NCBI GenBank assembly: GCA_033065855.1
Contig: JAVXUO010001102.1
Coordinates: forward strand, 1 to 64,000
Origin: Escallonia rubra
Lineage: Eukaryota > Streptophyta > Magnoliopsida > Escalloniales > Escalloniaceae
Direction of reading: 5' to 3'
Length of the DNA: 64,000 nt
This document shows, piece by piece, positions 36,243 to 47,500 of the stretch. Each line of letters starts with the position of its first letter. Position 1 is the stretch's first letter. The notes below the pieces were generated by a model. It saw only the letters and a program-made list of their open reading frames with translations. It made no database searches and was not told where the DNA came from. Position numbers and translations under genes: made by a program.

Positions 36243-36442
36243 GGGATGGACTAATATGCCCATAAAAAACGCATGTGTTGCGCACATGCATAGTTCACGA
36301 TCAAATTTGGACGGGCGTCACATTTTTGAATGTTTTGTAATGGTTTTTTCAATTAATGGGGACAATATTACAAAAGTTACAAATACAGGGGAAGACCTGC
36401 AAAAACGTGTATATTACATGAGACATATTTATACTTGACCCT
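36243..36442 (-). repeat. Right arm of a diverged inverted repeat (partner at 23937-24110)
   Basis: Contains caaaagttacaaatacagg and caaaaacgtgtatattacat, complementary to the left arm. Together with 36041-36240 (GGTGG-rich, similar to 24430-24600) it may be the other half of one interrupted transposon. Confidence 0.5.
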
Positions 36443-37869
36443 GCTACTAACTTACATAAAGTAATCCACACACAAGATTGTAAAACATCAAGTTTGTCAT
36501 ATTATACTTTTCATGCACATGTTAGAAATGACAAAGTAAAATTCACGCAGCATACAACAATGTATTATGGTCATGTACGTATGCAATAAGCTTCCATTTC
36601 AGAAGCTTTTATTTGCATTTCTTGAAATGCAACATAAAAAAGAGACCTTCATACAAGAAAATAAAAACATAAATGATATTTGACCAAAAATGGACTAAGC
36701 ATGACCAACGATGTTAATTTTAAATACTTAGATGGCATCTTATATCTATCAATCTTTCTATGTATGCTTCTGGAAGCATTTCAATATTGTTAAATCACAA
36801 TCCTTGTAATACGGCCATGCATCATGCTCCCACTATTTCTCGTACTCTTGTTATGGAATGCCATATATTTCCTACTATATACATATATTTTAATAAACAT
36901 GAAAAGTACATTTCCTAAGAGACAAAGATTATTTTCCTTGTTATTCATTTCATATCTCACGTTTGAAATCTAAAGATAGTACTTGTTAAGGGAACTTATC
37001 TTGAAGTGATATAAAAATATCACAATATGCCACACAAATATGTTATTTATATTAAACTTCTAGCCATCCACTTTAAGTATCACTTATGTCGCACACAATC
37101 ACATGACGAGCTTTCTATCTAAGTCCTCCTTGCTCTAACATTTTACTCACTAAGAAAATAAGATAGTATCAGAGGACTGAATAATCGTCTTAAATATATA
37201 CAAATGCAATTAACACAAATACAATAAAGTAGTGATCATAATGTGTAGACTAGGTCACTCTCTTAAGACGATTCCTATCACTTGGGATGATCACCCGGTG
37301 CAACAAGGTTTGTCATGTCACCTCCAGGGTACAACTGCCCAGCTCAAACTATTGCTTCATTTGTAATTCTGCACAAACGAATGAAGCAAAATTTTCATAT
37401 GATACCATACCAATAAGCCCATAATTCTGATTTTAGAAATCATGAAACGTGAAAGATATAAAACTTATCTTAACTTGAAAAAACAAAATAACTTGGAGAT
37501 GGTAAGAAAAACCCCTTTCTATGGGTGAGTTAGAAGGCTAAGGATAAAAGCAAATATAACCGTTAGGAGTAGGTTACAAAATGTTAATTGTTAAACTTAT
37601 GCCTGGTAAACAACTTTGGCAAAAAAAAAAAAAATTGGCCTTTAAAAATGAATGTTGAAAATAATGGAGGAAAATGGCAATTAAATAATGAAATCCACCA
37701 TTAAAATGGGTAGCCTAGAGGCCAGTGGTGCAAATAGTTCCTTATCAAATTGAGAATGTATGACTCATATCTCTCGTCACTTGTCATTTCTCTCTTAATC
37801 ATGCGAGATATAACACTCAAGCACGAGTAACTAATATGCCAAAGAGTACTCACATATAAGCTCCTTAGA
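36443..37869. other. Intergenic, nothing recognised
   Basis: AT-rich, no supported gene or element terminus. A run of A residues lies at 37620-37634. Confidence 0.55.
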
Positions 37870-37878
37870 TTTCTTTAA

Positions 37879-39274
37879 GGGTAAATTACACTAAACCCCC
37901 TGAGGTTTACACACTGTTCTCACCTAGGACCCCGAGCTTTCAATTTAAACAATTAACACCCCAGCGTTGAGAATTGGTTTCAATTGGACCCAAAATTGTT
38001 TTTCCATTTAAAAAAAGGTGGATGGCCGTCCACCTTGAGGGACATTTTGGGTAACCAATATTTAATGCTCTCTCTTTCTCTGTATGTTTCTCTGTTTTTC
38101 TCACACAAGACTGAAATAGAGACCCACCAAAGGTGATGTCCCCTCCCCTAACGCCAGTCCTCTCTGCACACATCCTCCTCAATCCCCCCAACAACATCAT
38201 CCCAATCCCTCAAGAACCCATCCCAGCCCTCCACCCTAGCACCCGAAACGGCATCAAAAATTTCCTACATCCCGATAATCCGACAGTTCATGCCCTGCCT
38301 CAGCTCCCTCACGGTCAGATCAACCCCCGGCATCTAGTCCAACCTCAGCAGCATCCTCACGAGCGCCTCGTTCATCTTGATCCTCTCGCGGCCATCGGTG
38401 AGAATTGCATCCATGGTTTCCTGCCGTTGGATCAAGCACTCGAAGTGGTCGCTTGTAGATTGATGGATGAGATTTTCTTGATAAAAGTGCAGACTCGATG
38501 GGATCGGCAGGTTGATTGAATCTTAAGAGCTGCAACTGTTTAGGAGGAGTCTATGGTACTAAGGAGGTGGACGGTGATGGTTTCCCACCATGATATTTTC
38601 TTGACCCCGTGTACCCCATTTCTTTGGTTGCACTGGATCTCGTGTACACATGCTAATAGTTGCGGCTGTTGTGATGGCAGTGTTGGCGGGTATGGTGTTG
38701 TTGACAGTTGATTGGTGGTGCTCATATTGGCCGCAGAGAGTTGATGTTGCTAGTTAGTAGTTTTGGCAACATTGATTGGTGGTGTTGACGTTGACAAATT
38801 GGTGGTGCTTATCTTGGCAGCAGAGGAAGGACGATGTTATTTTTGGTTGCAGAAGGATGATGGTGCTAGTGGGTATGGTGTTGGCGGCGTCGATCAGTGG
38901 TGCTGTGTGTGTGGCAAATCTGTGTGTGATTGTGGGTCTAAAATGGTGAGCATTTACGGCGGCAGTTGGTGGTGGTGGTGTTTGTCGGCACGGGGGGGGG
39001 GGGGGACCACCTTATATGGGTGGGTCTCTGTTTCAGTCTTGTGAAAGAAAGAGACAAAAACAGAGAGAGAGAGAGAGAGAGAGAGCACTAACTTTTGGTT
39101 ACCCGAAATGCCCCTCAAGGTGGACAGCCATCCACCTCTCTTTAAACGGAAAAACGATTTTGGGTCCAATTGAAACCAATTCTCAACGCTGGGGTGTTAA
39201 TTGTTTAAATTGAAACCTCAGGGTCCTAGGTGAGAACAGTGTGTAAACCTCAGGGGGTTTAGTGTAATTTACCC
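37879..39274. mobile_element. Mutator-like element (Pack-MULE) with 9-bp target duplication
   Basis: The terminal inverted repeats 37879-38128 and 39019-39274 start with GGGTAAATTACAC. They differ by few substitutions, mostly C/T and G/A changes. The flanks are the perfect 9-bp direct repeat TTTCTTTAA (37870-37878 and 39275-39283), the size typical of Mutator superfamily insertions. The 890-bp interior has no transposase. It carries a gene-like segment on the minus strand (38139-38530) and GGTGGTG-rich sequence with a 13-base G run near 38992-39005. Confidence 0.9.
38139..38530 (-). pseudogene. Captured gene fragment resembling a BAG-domain co-chaperone
   Basis: In one minus-strand frame the interior reads SDHFECLIQRQETMDAILTD, GRERIKMNEALVRMLLRLD, stop, MPGVDLTVRELRQGMNCRII, GM, stop, EIFDAVSGARVEGWDGFLRD, and an acidic tail. 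The heptad-like NEALVRMLLRLD...PGVD.TVRE..R pattern is what I know of plant BAG domains (Hsc70 nucleotide-exchange cofactors); this is recognition from memory, not a search. Base composition is much more GC-rich than the surroundings. The fragment begins right at the inverted-repeat edge and has two in-frame stops, so it is not a working gene. Confidence 0.55.
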
Positions 39275-39283
39275 TTTCTTTAA

Positions 39284-41596
39284 TAGAACCAGTATGGCAT
39301 GAGACATTTCCAAAAAGTATGAGTACAAAAAATCTTTTCAATGTGGAACTGAAGCACATAAAGGATTTCACTAACTCTAATGTTTTTCACTATTTTGCTA
39401 TTCAAAAGGAGATTTTTTTTTCTTTTTTAGCTAAAATACTCCAATAACTTGTTTTAAGATAATAAAGAGATGAACTGTTGTACACATTGAAACACATGAA
39501 AAAAATAAGGCATGAATACAATTCTTTTTTTTTTTTTGGCAATTCAGTAGAAAATTAGATGATTAAGTATCTTAACATGTTAATAGTGTTGGAGTAGAAA
39601 TTTTTTACTATGAGTACTTGCATAACATCATAAGAGCCCTAAATAGGCAAGTCATAACAAAATGTTCCAAGGCATAATAAGTAACGTCCTTGATATGTTA
39701 AATGGCTACACCATTTTATGAAAAAATGAACTAATTCAAGCAAAACGATAGTAATATTCACACATGGAACTCTTCTTGTTTGTGTGCACCAAATCCATCT
39801 ACAATATTAGCAGCCTGAGATAACTTTTTCTAAGTGGTCTAATTTGATGATGCATGCAAGGAACCTAACTTGCTTGATTACAAACAAACCAAGATTAAGG
39901 TATGACTTATGATCACAATGAGCCATATCTCAAACATCATTTTGTACCCTTAGATATTTGGTGTAAGCAACCTTACTATGATAATGAGCATCTGCATTCA
40001 TAAGCAATTGAAAATATATCTTGGATGCATTCTCATAAAGCTTGCCTTGGTGAACCTATCACCCAGAAAAAGCATAAGGCATTTGTTCCAGGATAAAACA
40101 ATAACACCGATTCACACTCAGGCGCACACATACACACGCATTGAATAGAACAAAGGAACGTTATCCGTAACTATCGATTAGAACTACCCAAAATTCTCAT
40201 ATTTCACATTTTAACACACCAAGGGGGGACTAGATACAATGCAGAAGCATTAAGCTTTCTTTCACACCCTAAAAGCACTCTCATTTGACACACCCACACA
40301 CAGAGTGTCTGTTTGTAAACCAATTGAATCGAATGACAAAACACAGAAGAAACCAATTAAAATCCCTAAAAAGAGCCCTATAAACAAGAAACCTAACAAA
40401 ACATGGAATAAGAGAAATCGGTTATAGGACATTATTACCCAAGTTCCAAAGCAAGAATACGATGAAACCAATTTCCACCAGAAATAAAAAACAATCATCT
40501 CAAATGGAAAACAAGAAACTTTCACGAAAACAGAAAAACCTTGAAAACGCAATTGGTTACATAAAAGTGCCGAATGTAAAAGTGCAAAGTGCAAAGGCCA
40601 ATGCAAAAGTATAAAGGCCGCATAGAATAAAGAAACACCTAATGAACTGAAGCATGCAATGAGAAGGTGAACCTTAAATAATTGAGAACGTGGGTGTGGA
40701 AACTCCATTCTTGCTGGAGATTAAAGAGAGTTGTCGGTATGGGAACTCCATTCTTGCTGGAGATTTAAAGAGTCATGGATGTGATTAGAAGGTCGTGGCA
40801 GTTATGTTGACATGTTTTTAAGTGACAGTAACATCCTTCACAGAAAGAATTAATAAAGGTCGGACAACAACAACAAATGGTTGATCAGAAGAATAAATAA
40901 ATGTTAGTAATGAATATAAATGAAAATGTAAAAATACTTTATTATAAAGATAATAATAATATAGTAAATATTGTAATATTGGAAGGCACGTGCCAAACCA
41001 AGTATCTCAATCAGAAGAACTGGGAATAGACATTGGAGATAAGGAAAGCAACAATCAGACATCATTATCATTATGTCATCCAAAGTTAACAACATAACAC
41101 ATGCAGACATTCTCACATACAGACGCAGACAAACTTCAGATCCTTCAAATTCCTATTCCCTTACGACCAACAAAACAAAATCCACCCCCACCTCTCTCTC
41201 TCTCTCTCTCAACACGCACTGATCTCACCACTTTTTCTCTCAAAAAAATATCCCCTTAAGCTAACTCCCCCTTTCTTGTTCCTCCCATAGAACGTCAAGT
41301 CTGTCCAAGTGTAAATGTGAAGACATATTCCAATTACTAAACAGAAAAAAGTGTCTGGGTTCCTTAAAATCCCAGCAAAATCCATTCCCCTGTTTTCTGA
41401 ATCGACACTCTGTTCCACGTGTCAGTCGTTGTACCCCGGCACACCCTTTATATGCATGTATATGTATGTATTGTTTGATGAGTCTCTGTGTTTGAGCTGA
41501 ATTCGGTGTGGGTTATGGTGCAATGACAATGTGGGTATTCTTGTTGGAGCACTTTTAGGGTTTCTTGCTGGTGACTGAATTGTATTCTCTGCAAAA
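39284..41596. other. Upstream region of the formin gene
   Basis: No gene is supported. A hydrophobic 148-codon frame on the minus strand at 40262-40708 has no recognisable domain. A roughly 46-bp tandem duplication containing aactccattcttgctggaga lies at 40698-40765. A CT microsatellite at about 41188-41210 and a TATA-like tttatatgcat near 41448 precede the formin ATG by about 390 and 150 bp, so the promoter and 5' UTR probably lie in 41150-41596. Confidence 0.4.
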
Positions 41597-44500
41597 ATGG
41601 CTCTGTTCCGGAAATTTTTTTACCGGAAGCCGCCGGACGGCCTTTTGGAGATCTCTGAAAGGGTTTTTGGTACGCTTTAGTAGTTCAATATTGATAAATT
41701 TGTGTTTTTAGTGGGTTCATTTTACTTGATTGGCTTTTATTGAAATTTGTTGCATTATGTTGTTGAGTTAGCATTCTTCAATATTCAGCAAGGCATTGAC
41801 AAAAGTTATGGACCAATGTGATCGACTTGTTTTACGGATCCAAACCTTACTCCCAAAAGCCGTTGCTTGATAATAACGTGGCAAAAGGCAATGACAGTTT
41901 TGAAATAACTGTAAACTGTGATGACTGTTTTAGGACACTTTGAGGAATAAGGTTGGAATCCCTATCATAGGCCTGTGAACCTGAACTTATGATTACTACA
42001 AATAGGTTGAGGAAATACCTAGACTTAAAATTATGATTTTCTAAGGTAGAATGTGCTTTAAGAAGCAATCAATATCACGTAGAGGCAGAGTTCAGACTCT
42101 GATAGATTCTCTCCGTATCTTGCCGAGTTTAGGCTCTGATAGATTCTCTTCCTAACTTGCCGAGTTTCAACTCATGGCAAGCTGTTAAATGAAAACTGAG
42201 ATAACTTACAAAGTTGTATGTGAATGACTTTTACCTATATCATAAGAATTTGAAAAGTGATTTTTCAGACAACTGAATTGTCAATGATACTTGTTCTACT
42301 AAATAAACTAATCTTCTATGGGTGTTAAGCATGTAGAACCTTAGTTGCACAAAGCGGGGGCGGAGCCCGGGGGGGGGGGGGAGCGGGAACGGGGGCAGGG
42401 GAGCGTAAGCACCAAGAAGAATCTGAGGTTGGGAGCGGCTTGAATAAATAGATGCGTAAAGAGTATTATCATTTGTTTAGTATAGTTTACATGGCCAGCA
42501 GCAACAGACAAGGAGGCTTTAAGGACTTGAAGGAAGAGAGAAATAAGGAATTGAGTTGAAAAGGGCTTGATTTTCAGGTACTCTCTCACTTGTTCCATGC
42601 ATCTCTATCCAGCTAACGGGATCGAGTTCCCATATTAGCTTGGGACGAGATCCCATGGAGCTCCTAACTTGGGATCGCAAAAGCGAGTTTCCGAGAGAGA
42701 AACGTCACCATATTAGGAGTTTCCTGCAACTAAGTGTAGAACACTATTGCCTGGGGCAAACATCCATTCTCTTATGCAGTTTCAAATAAAAAGCAGGGGC
42801 TACATGTGACCCTCCTAAAGCTCAGAAAATCCAACGAGCTCCAATATTAAGTTTGAGTTCAGGTCCTGAAAATGTTACCGTCTCCAGCTCCTCAAATATA
42901 CGAAGTTTATTGCTCAGCTGTCCCAAGTTTAACCACCAATATAGCATCCACCACACAAGTTTCCTTATTCGAGCTCCCACAGTTGTTTCACAAGCAAAGT
43001 CTACTTTCCTTGTTATATTAATATGTTTTCATTATTTTTTTTTTCTATTGCAGATTGAATTACAGGATTTCAGCATGACATATTTCAAACTTCGTTTCCT
43101 AAAAAAATTGAACAATTGGGTTTATAATCATTTTAGAAATAGAAGACTATAGTGTTTCTGATTTTTTATTGCATATCAAAAACTCTTTGAAGGGAGTTGA
43201 TGCAACTCATGTAAATATATTTAGTTTCACTGCATCCTCATTTGTCCCAGGAATGCTCCTGAAAAAGAAGTTAAGCAATTTTCTTGTTGTACTCCAACCA
43301 GTAGTCTCAGATCAACAGGCCATGCACAGACGTCTGATAATTTCTAGTATTTAAGATGTTATGACGTAACATGTAGTTGTTTTATTCGTAACATAATGCT
43401 ACTCAGTATCTTGCATTCCTTGTTCCTTGTAGGACAGAATTGTAAGTCATGTGAAGAAAACATTCTTCTGTTGCCATTGCGTATATGTATGATTTAGCGC
43501 GTGTAACTATGTTCTCCACTCATTTCAGGGATGATTTTTGATACATGCTTTCACTTCCAAGAGAAATTGGACTGAGTTTTCAGATTGCAATGTGAATTAA
43601 ATTAACGAATTTTTAGTTATTGAGGCCTTCGAATTAGATTACTTATACAATTGATTCACTCTTTCTGTAAATGTGTAGTTTTTGATTGCTGCTTTACCAA
43701 TGATGTTGTGGAAGACAATGAATACAAAGTCCATATGGGAGGCATAGTGGGTCAACTCCGTGAATATTTCCCTGATGCTTCATTCATGGTTTTCAATTTC
43801 CGAGAGGGAGAGAATCAAAGCCAGATTGCTAATATATTATCTGACTACGATATGACCGTTATGGATTACCCTAGACAGTACGAAAGTTGCCCATTACTCT
43901 CAATGGAAATGATTCATCATTTCCTGAGATCCAGTGAAAGTTGGCTCTCGTTAGGGCAGCGAAATGTGCTTTTAATGCATTGCGAGTTTGGAGGGTGGCC
44001 AGTTCTAGCGTTCATGCTAGCTGCACTTCTGATTTATAGGAAGCAGTACACTGGGGAACAGAAAACTCTAGACATGATATACAAACAAGCACCTCGTGAG
44101 TTTTTGCAGTTGATGTCACCGCTGAATCCATTGCCTTCACAACTGAGGTACCTACAGTATGTCTCGAGGAGGAACGTGGGATCCGAATGGCCACCATTGG
44201 ATAGGGCACTCACATTAGACTGTGTCATTCTCAGAGTCATTCCTGACATGGATAAGGAGGGGGGCTGTCGTCCGATATTTAGGATTTATGGACAGGACCC
44301 TTTGATGGTTGCTGATCGGACTCCTAAGGTGCTCTTCTCGACACCAAGAAGGAGCAAGTATGTTCGGTATTATAAGCAGGTGATTTTTAATCTTCTTGCT
44401 CATCTCGACTAGATTCCATTCTGATTTTGATATAAGATAGGCACTAGTGTGCTTGGGCCAGCAATAAAACATCTTCATATAGTTGTCTAATCCTGATTTT

Positions 44501-47500
44501 CTTTGCTAGATTGATTTTTCGATTGCTTGTTCAATCTGTAACCCTCTTGATTGGTGTACATAAAATTACTTTCTGTGTAAATGGTCCCCAAAAAGTGCTG
44601 GCTAAGGTAAGGAGAGATCAGGGGGTGAGTTCTCATTGCTAAAAGTCAAAAAGAACAGAACAAACAAAGAAGAAAGCAGCGAAGAATTCTTTAATTACTC
44701 TAATCCTCTCTGTTTCCCCTTCCTGGAGACTTCTTTTTGTGGGGGAGGGTAGACGAAGCCTCTCTCTATGGGGAGGCTCTAACTCCTATACTAGCTTTGG
44801 GTTTCTTTTGGAGATATAATAGAAAGATCCAAGAATAGAATTTGAAGCCTTTTTGGTCTTACATAGTAGTACATTCATTAGTTTGTGACAGTATTTGGAA
44901 CTTGTTAAAACCTTCATATCCCGTTTCAGGCAGACTGTGAACTTGTTAAAATTGACATCCACTGCCATACCCAAGGTGATGTTGTGCTAGAGTGTATTAG
45001 CTTGGACAATGATCTGGAACATGAAGAGATGATGTTCCGAGTCATGTTCAATACGGCCTTCATCCGGTCAAATATTTTGATGCTGAACCGTGATGAAGTT
45101 GATATCGTATGGAATGCTAAGGATCAGTTTCCTAAGGACTTTAGAGCAGAGGTATATATATATATATCTTTCCCCACTTTTCCCTTAATAACACATGGTT
45201 GCTGCACCTTTTCTGTTCTGTTCTGTCAAGAGGTAACGTTCTGTTTTTTTGCTCGAATGAAGGTTCTCTTCTCAGAGATGGATTCTGCATCTTCAGTGAT
45301 TACAGTTGATTTTCCTGGTATTGACGAGAAAGAAGGTCTTCCTGTTGAAGCATTTGCCAAAGTTCAAGAGATATTTAGCACTGTGGATTGGCTAGACCCG
45401 AAAGCAGATGTAGCACTGAATATGTTACACCAAATCACAGGATCGAGTATTATCCAAGAGAAATCTTCCCTAAGTGCTAAATTGAAAAAATTGGAGACTG
45501 ACTCTCCTGAGGATGGCACTAAAAATAAAGTGAAGATTCCTCCTCTCATATGTGCCGAAAAGGAAAAGTTGGAAAGAGTCTCTCCCAGCACTGCAATAAA
45601 AGACAGTTTCTTGCACCAAGCAAGTGGTGAAAAAATTATGGAGACACCAGAAATGAAGGCAGGAGAAAATGACAATACCAAATCTCCATCACTAGCGCTG
45701 GATGAACAACTTTTATCTCAAGATGTGAACGCGATGAAGAAGATCGATTCACAGCAACTGCAGGTTGCACTTCAACGGCCTGCTAAGCCTAACATTATAT
45801 CCCAGCGAATTCGACAGACCTCTCTGTCCAATCCAGCTTCACATTGTAATTCCTTGCAAGGTTCACCTGTGCCTCTCTCAAGATACCACAGTGCACCCTC
45901 GGTTCTTGGCATTACTGCTCTCTTGCAGGATCATGCTGAACCTACAAATAAAGAAGGCGCCCACTCGGTGACATCTCCTGTTACTTTTTCAGCTCCTCTT
46001 GCACGTCAATATAAACCTGTGCAGCCCAGCAGTACTTCAGTTCCACCATCATCCCATGCAGCTCCGTCATTGCCGCTTTCTATCGAAACTACAGCTGTGA
46101 TGAGAACTCCTTCAACTTCTTCTTCTCCTTCTCTACCCCTACTACACCCTCATTACCTATCAGCTTCAGATTCATTGCACAATTTACTTGACCAGGATCA
46201 AGGTAACTTATTACTTGGTAGCGGACATCCATCCTCAGCTCCCGCGCCCGCGCCCGCGCCCCCACCACTCTCTCTTTCGGGGACATTATCCTCTCCCTGT
46301 ATTAGGAATTCTGTCTTTACTCCTCCTTCCCCTCCACCTCCTCCTTTGTTGAGAGGAGCTCCTACTCCCACAATTAATAATTCAATTTCAACTCCCCCTC
46401 CCCCTCCCCTTCCGCCACCCATTAGGAACTCAACTTTAACTTCCCCTCCTCCCCCACCGCCATCCTCTACCTCAGTGATAGTTCAATCTCCCATCATCAA
46501 GAACTCATCTTCAACTGCCCCTTCCCCCCCTCCTCCACCACCTTTGTCATCAAGACCTCCGACTATTAAGAACTCATCGTCACCCCCACCTCCTCCACCT
46601 CCACCCCTTGATTTTTCGTCATCATCTAGCTGCCCTAGTTCTACTCCCCTGCATATGAAAAGCTCAGGAGTTGCTGCTGGCCCTCCTCCTCCTCCACTTC
46701 CTCTGCATTCAAAGCCAGCTGGAAGTCCTGGTAGTTCATCTTCAGCTCCACCACCACCTCCTCCTCCCTGTTTGGCTTCAACTGATCCTTCGTCTAAGAG
46801 TTCCCATCATGTTCCACCTGTTCCACCTCCGCTAGCTACTTTTTCAAACGGCTTATCAAGAGCTAGTGGTGCCAGTCCACAATCTCACTCTGCTATCAGT
46901 AATGGAAATATACCTCCAAGTCCTGGACCACCTTTTAGTGCAAAGGGAAGTTTGCAACCACGCACAAGTCCCAGGAATCAGGCTCAATCTGCCAAAAAAA
47001 CCTCCCTGAAGCCGTATCATTGGTTGAAGCTAACGCGGGCCATGCAAGGAAGCCTATGGGCTGAGGCACAAAAACTCGACGAAGCCTCCAAGTAAGGCAG
47101 TATTTCTATATGTAGTTTTCTTCACAATTGCGAGTGTCAACATGTGATGTATCTTTGGCGATATCATCTGTTTTTGGTCTATCTCAGGGCTCCTGAGTTT
47201 GACATGTCCGAACTTGAGAGTCTTTTTTCTGCAAGCGTTCCAAATTCAGATCATGGAAGCACAGGTAGCAAATCAAATCGACGTGCCTCGGGGCCTAAAT
47301 CTGACAAAATCAATCTGGTGATGTCTCAAACTTGAATGATGGAATGCTTAGTCATTATAGCGATTTTATTTACTTGGTATTCTGTTGTCAACTTTGCACG
47401 ATCACTATCTCTATCATTGATGTCTCATCCTCCTCGAAGGTGTATATTGCTTGGTATGGTTCTCAATTTTCTCATGGTTTATTAATTTGTTAAACTAAAT

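Noticed and set aside
40262..40708. 148-codon hydrophobic frame on the minus strand upstream of the formin
   Set aside because: Phe/Leu-rich from AT-rich sequence, no recognisable family, no supporting context.
46089..46422. Minus-strand Gly-rich frames within formin exon 4
   Set aside because: Complement of the proline-rich FH1 coding sequence.
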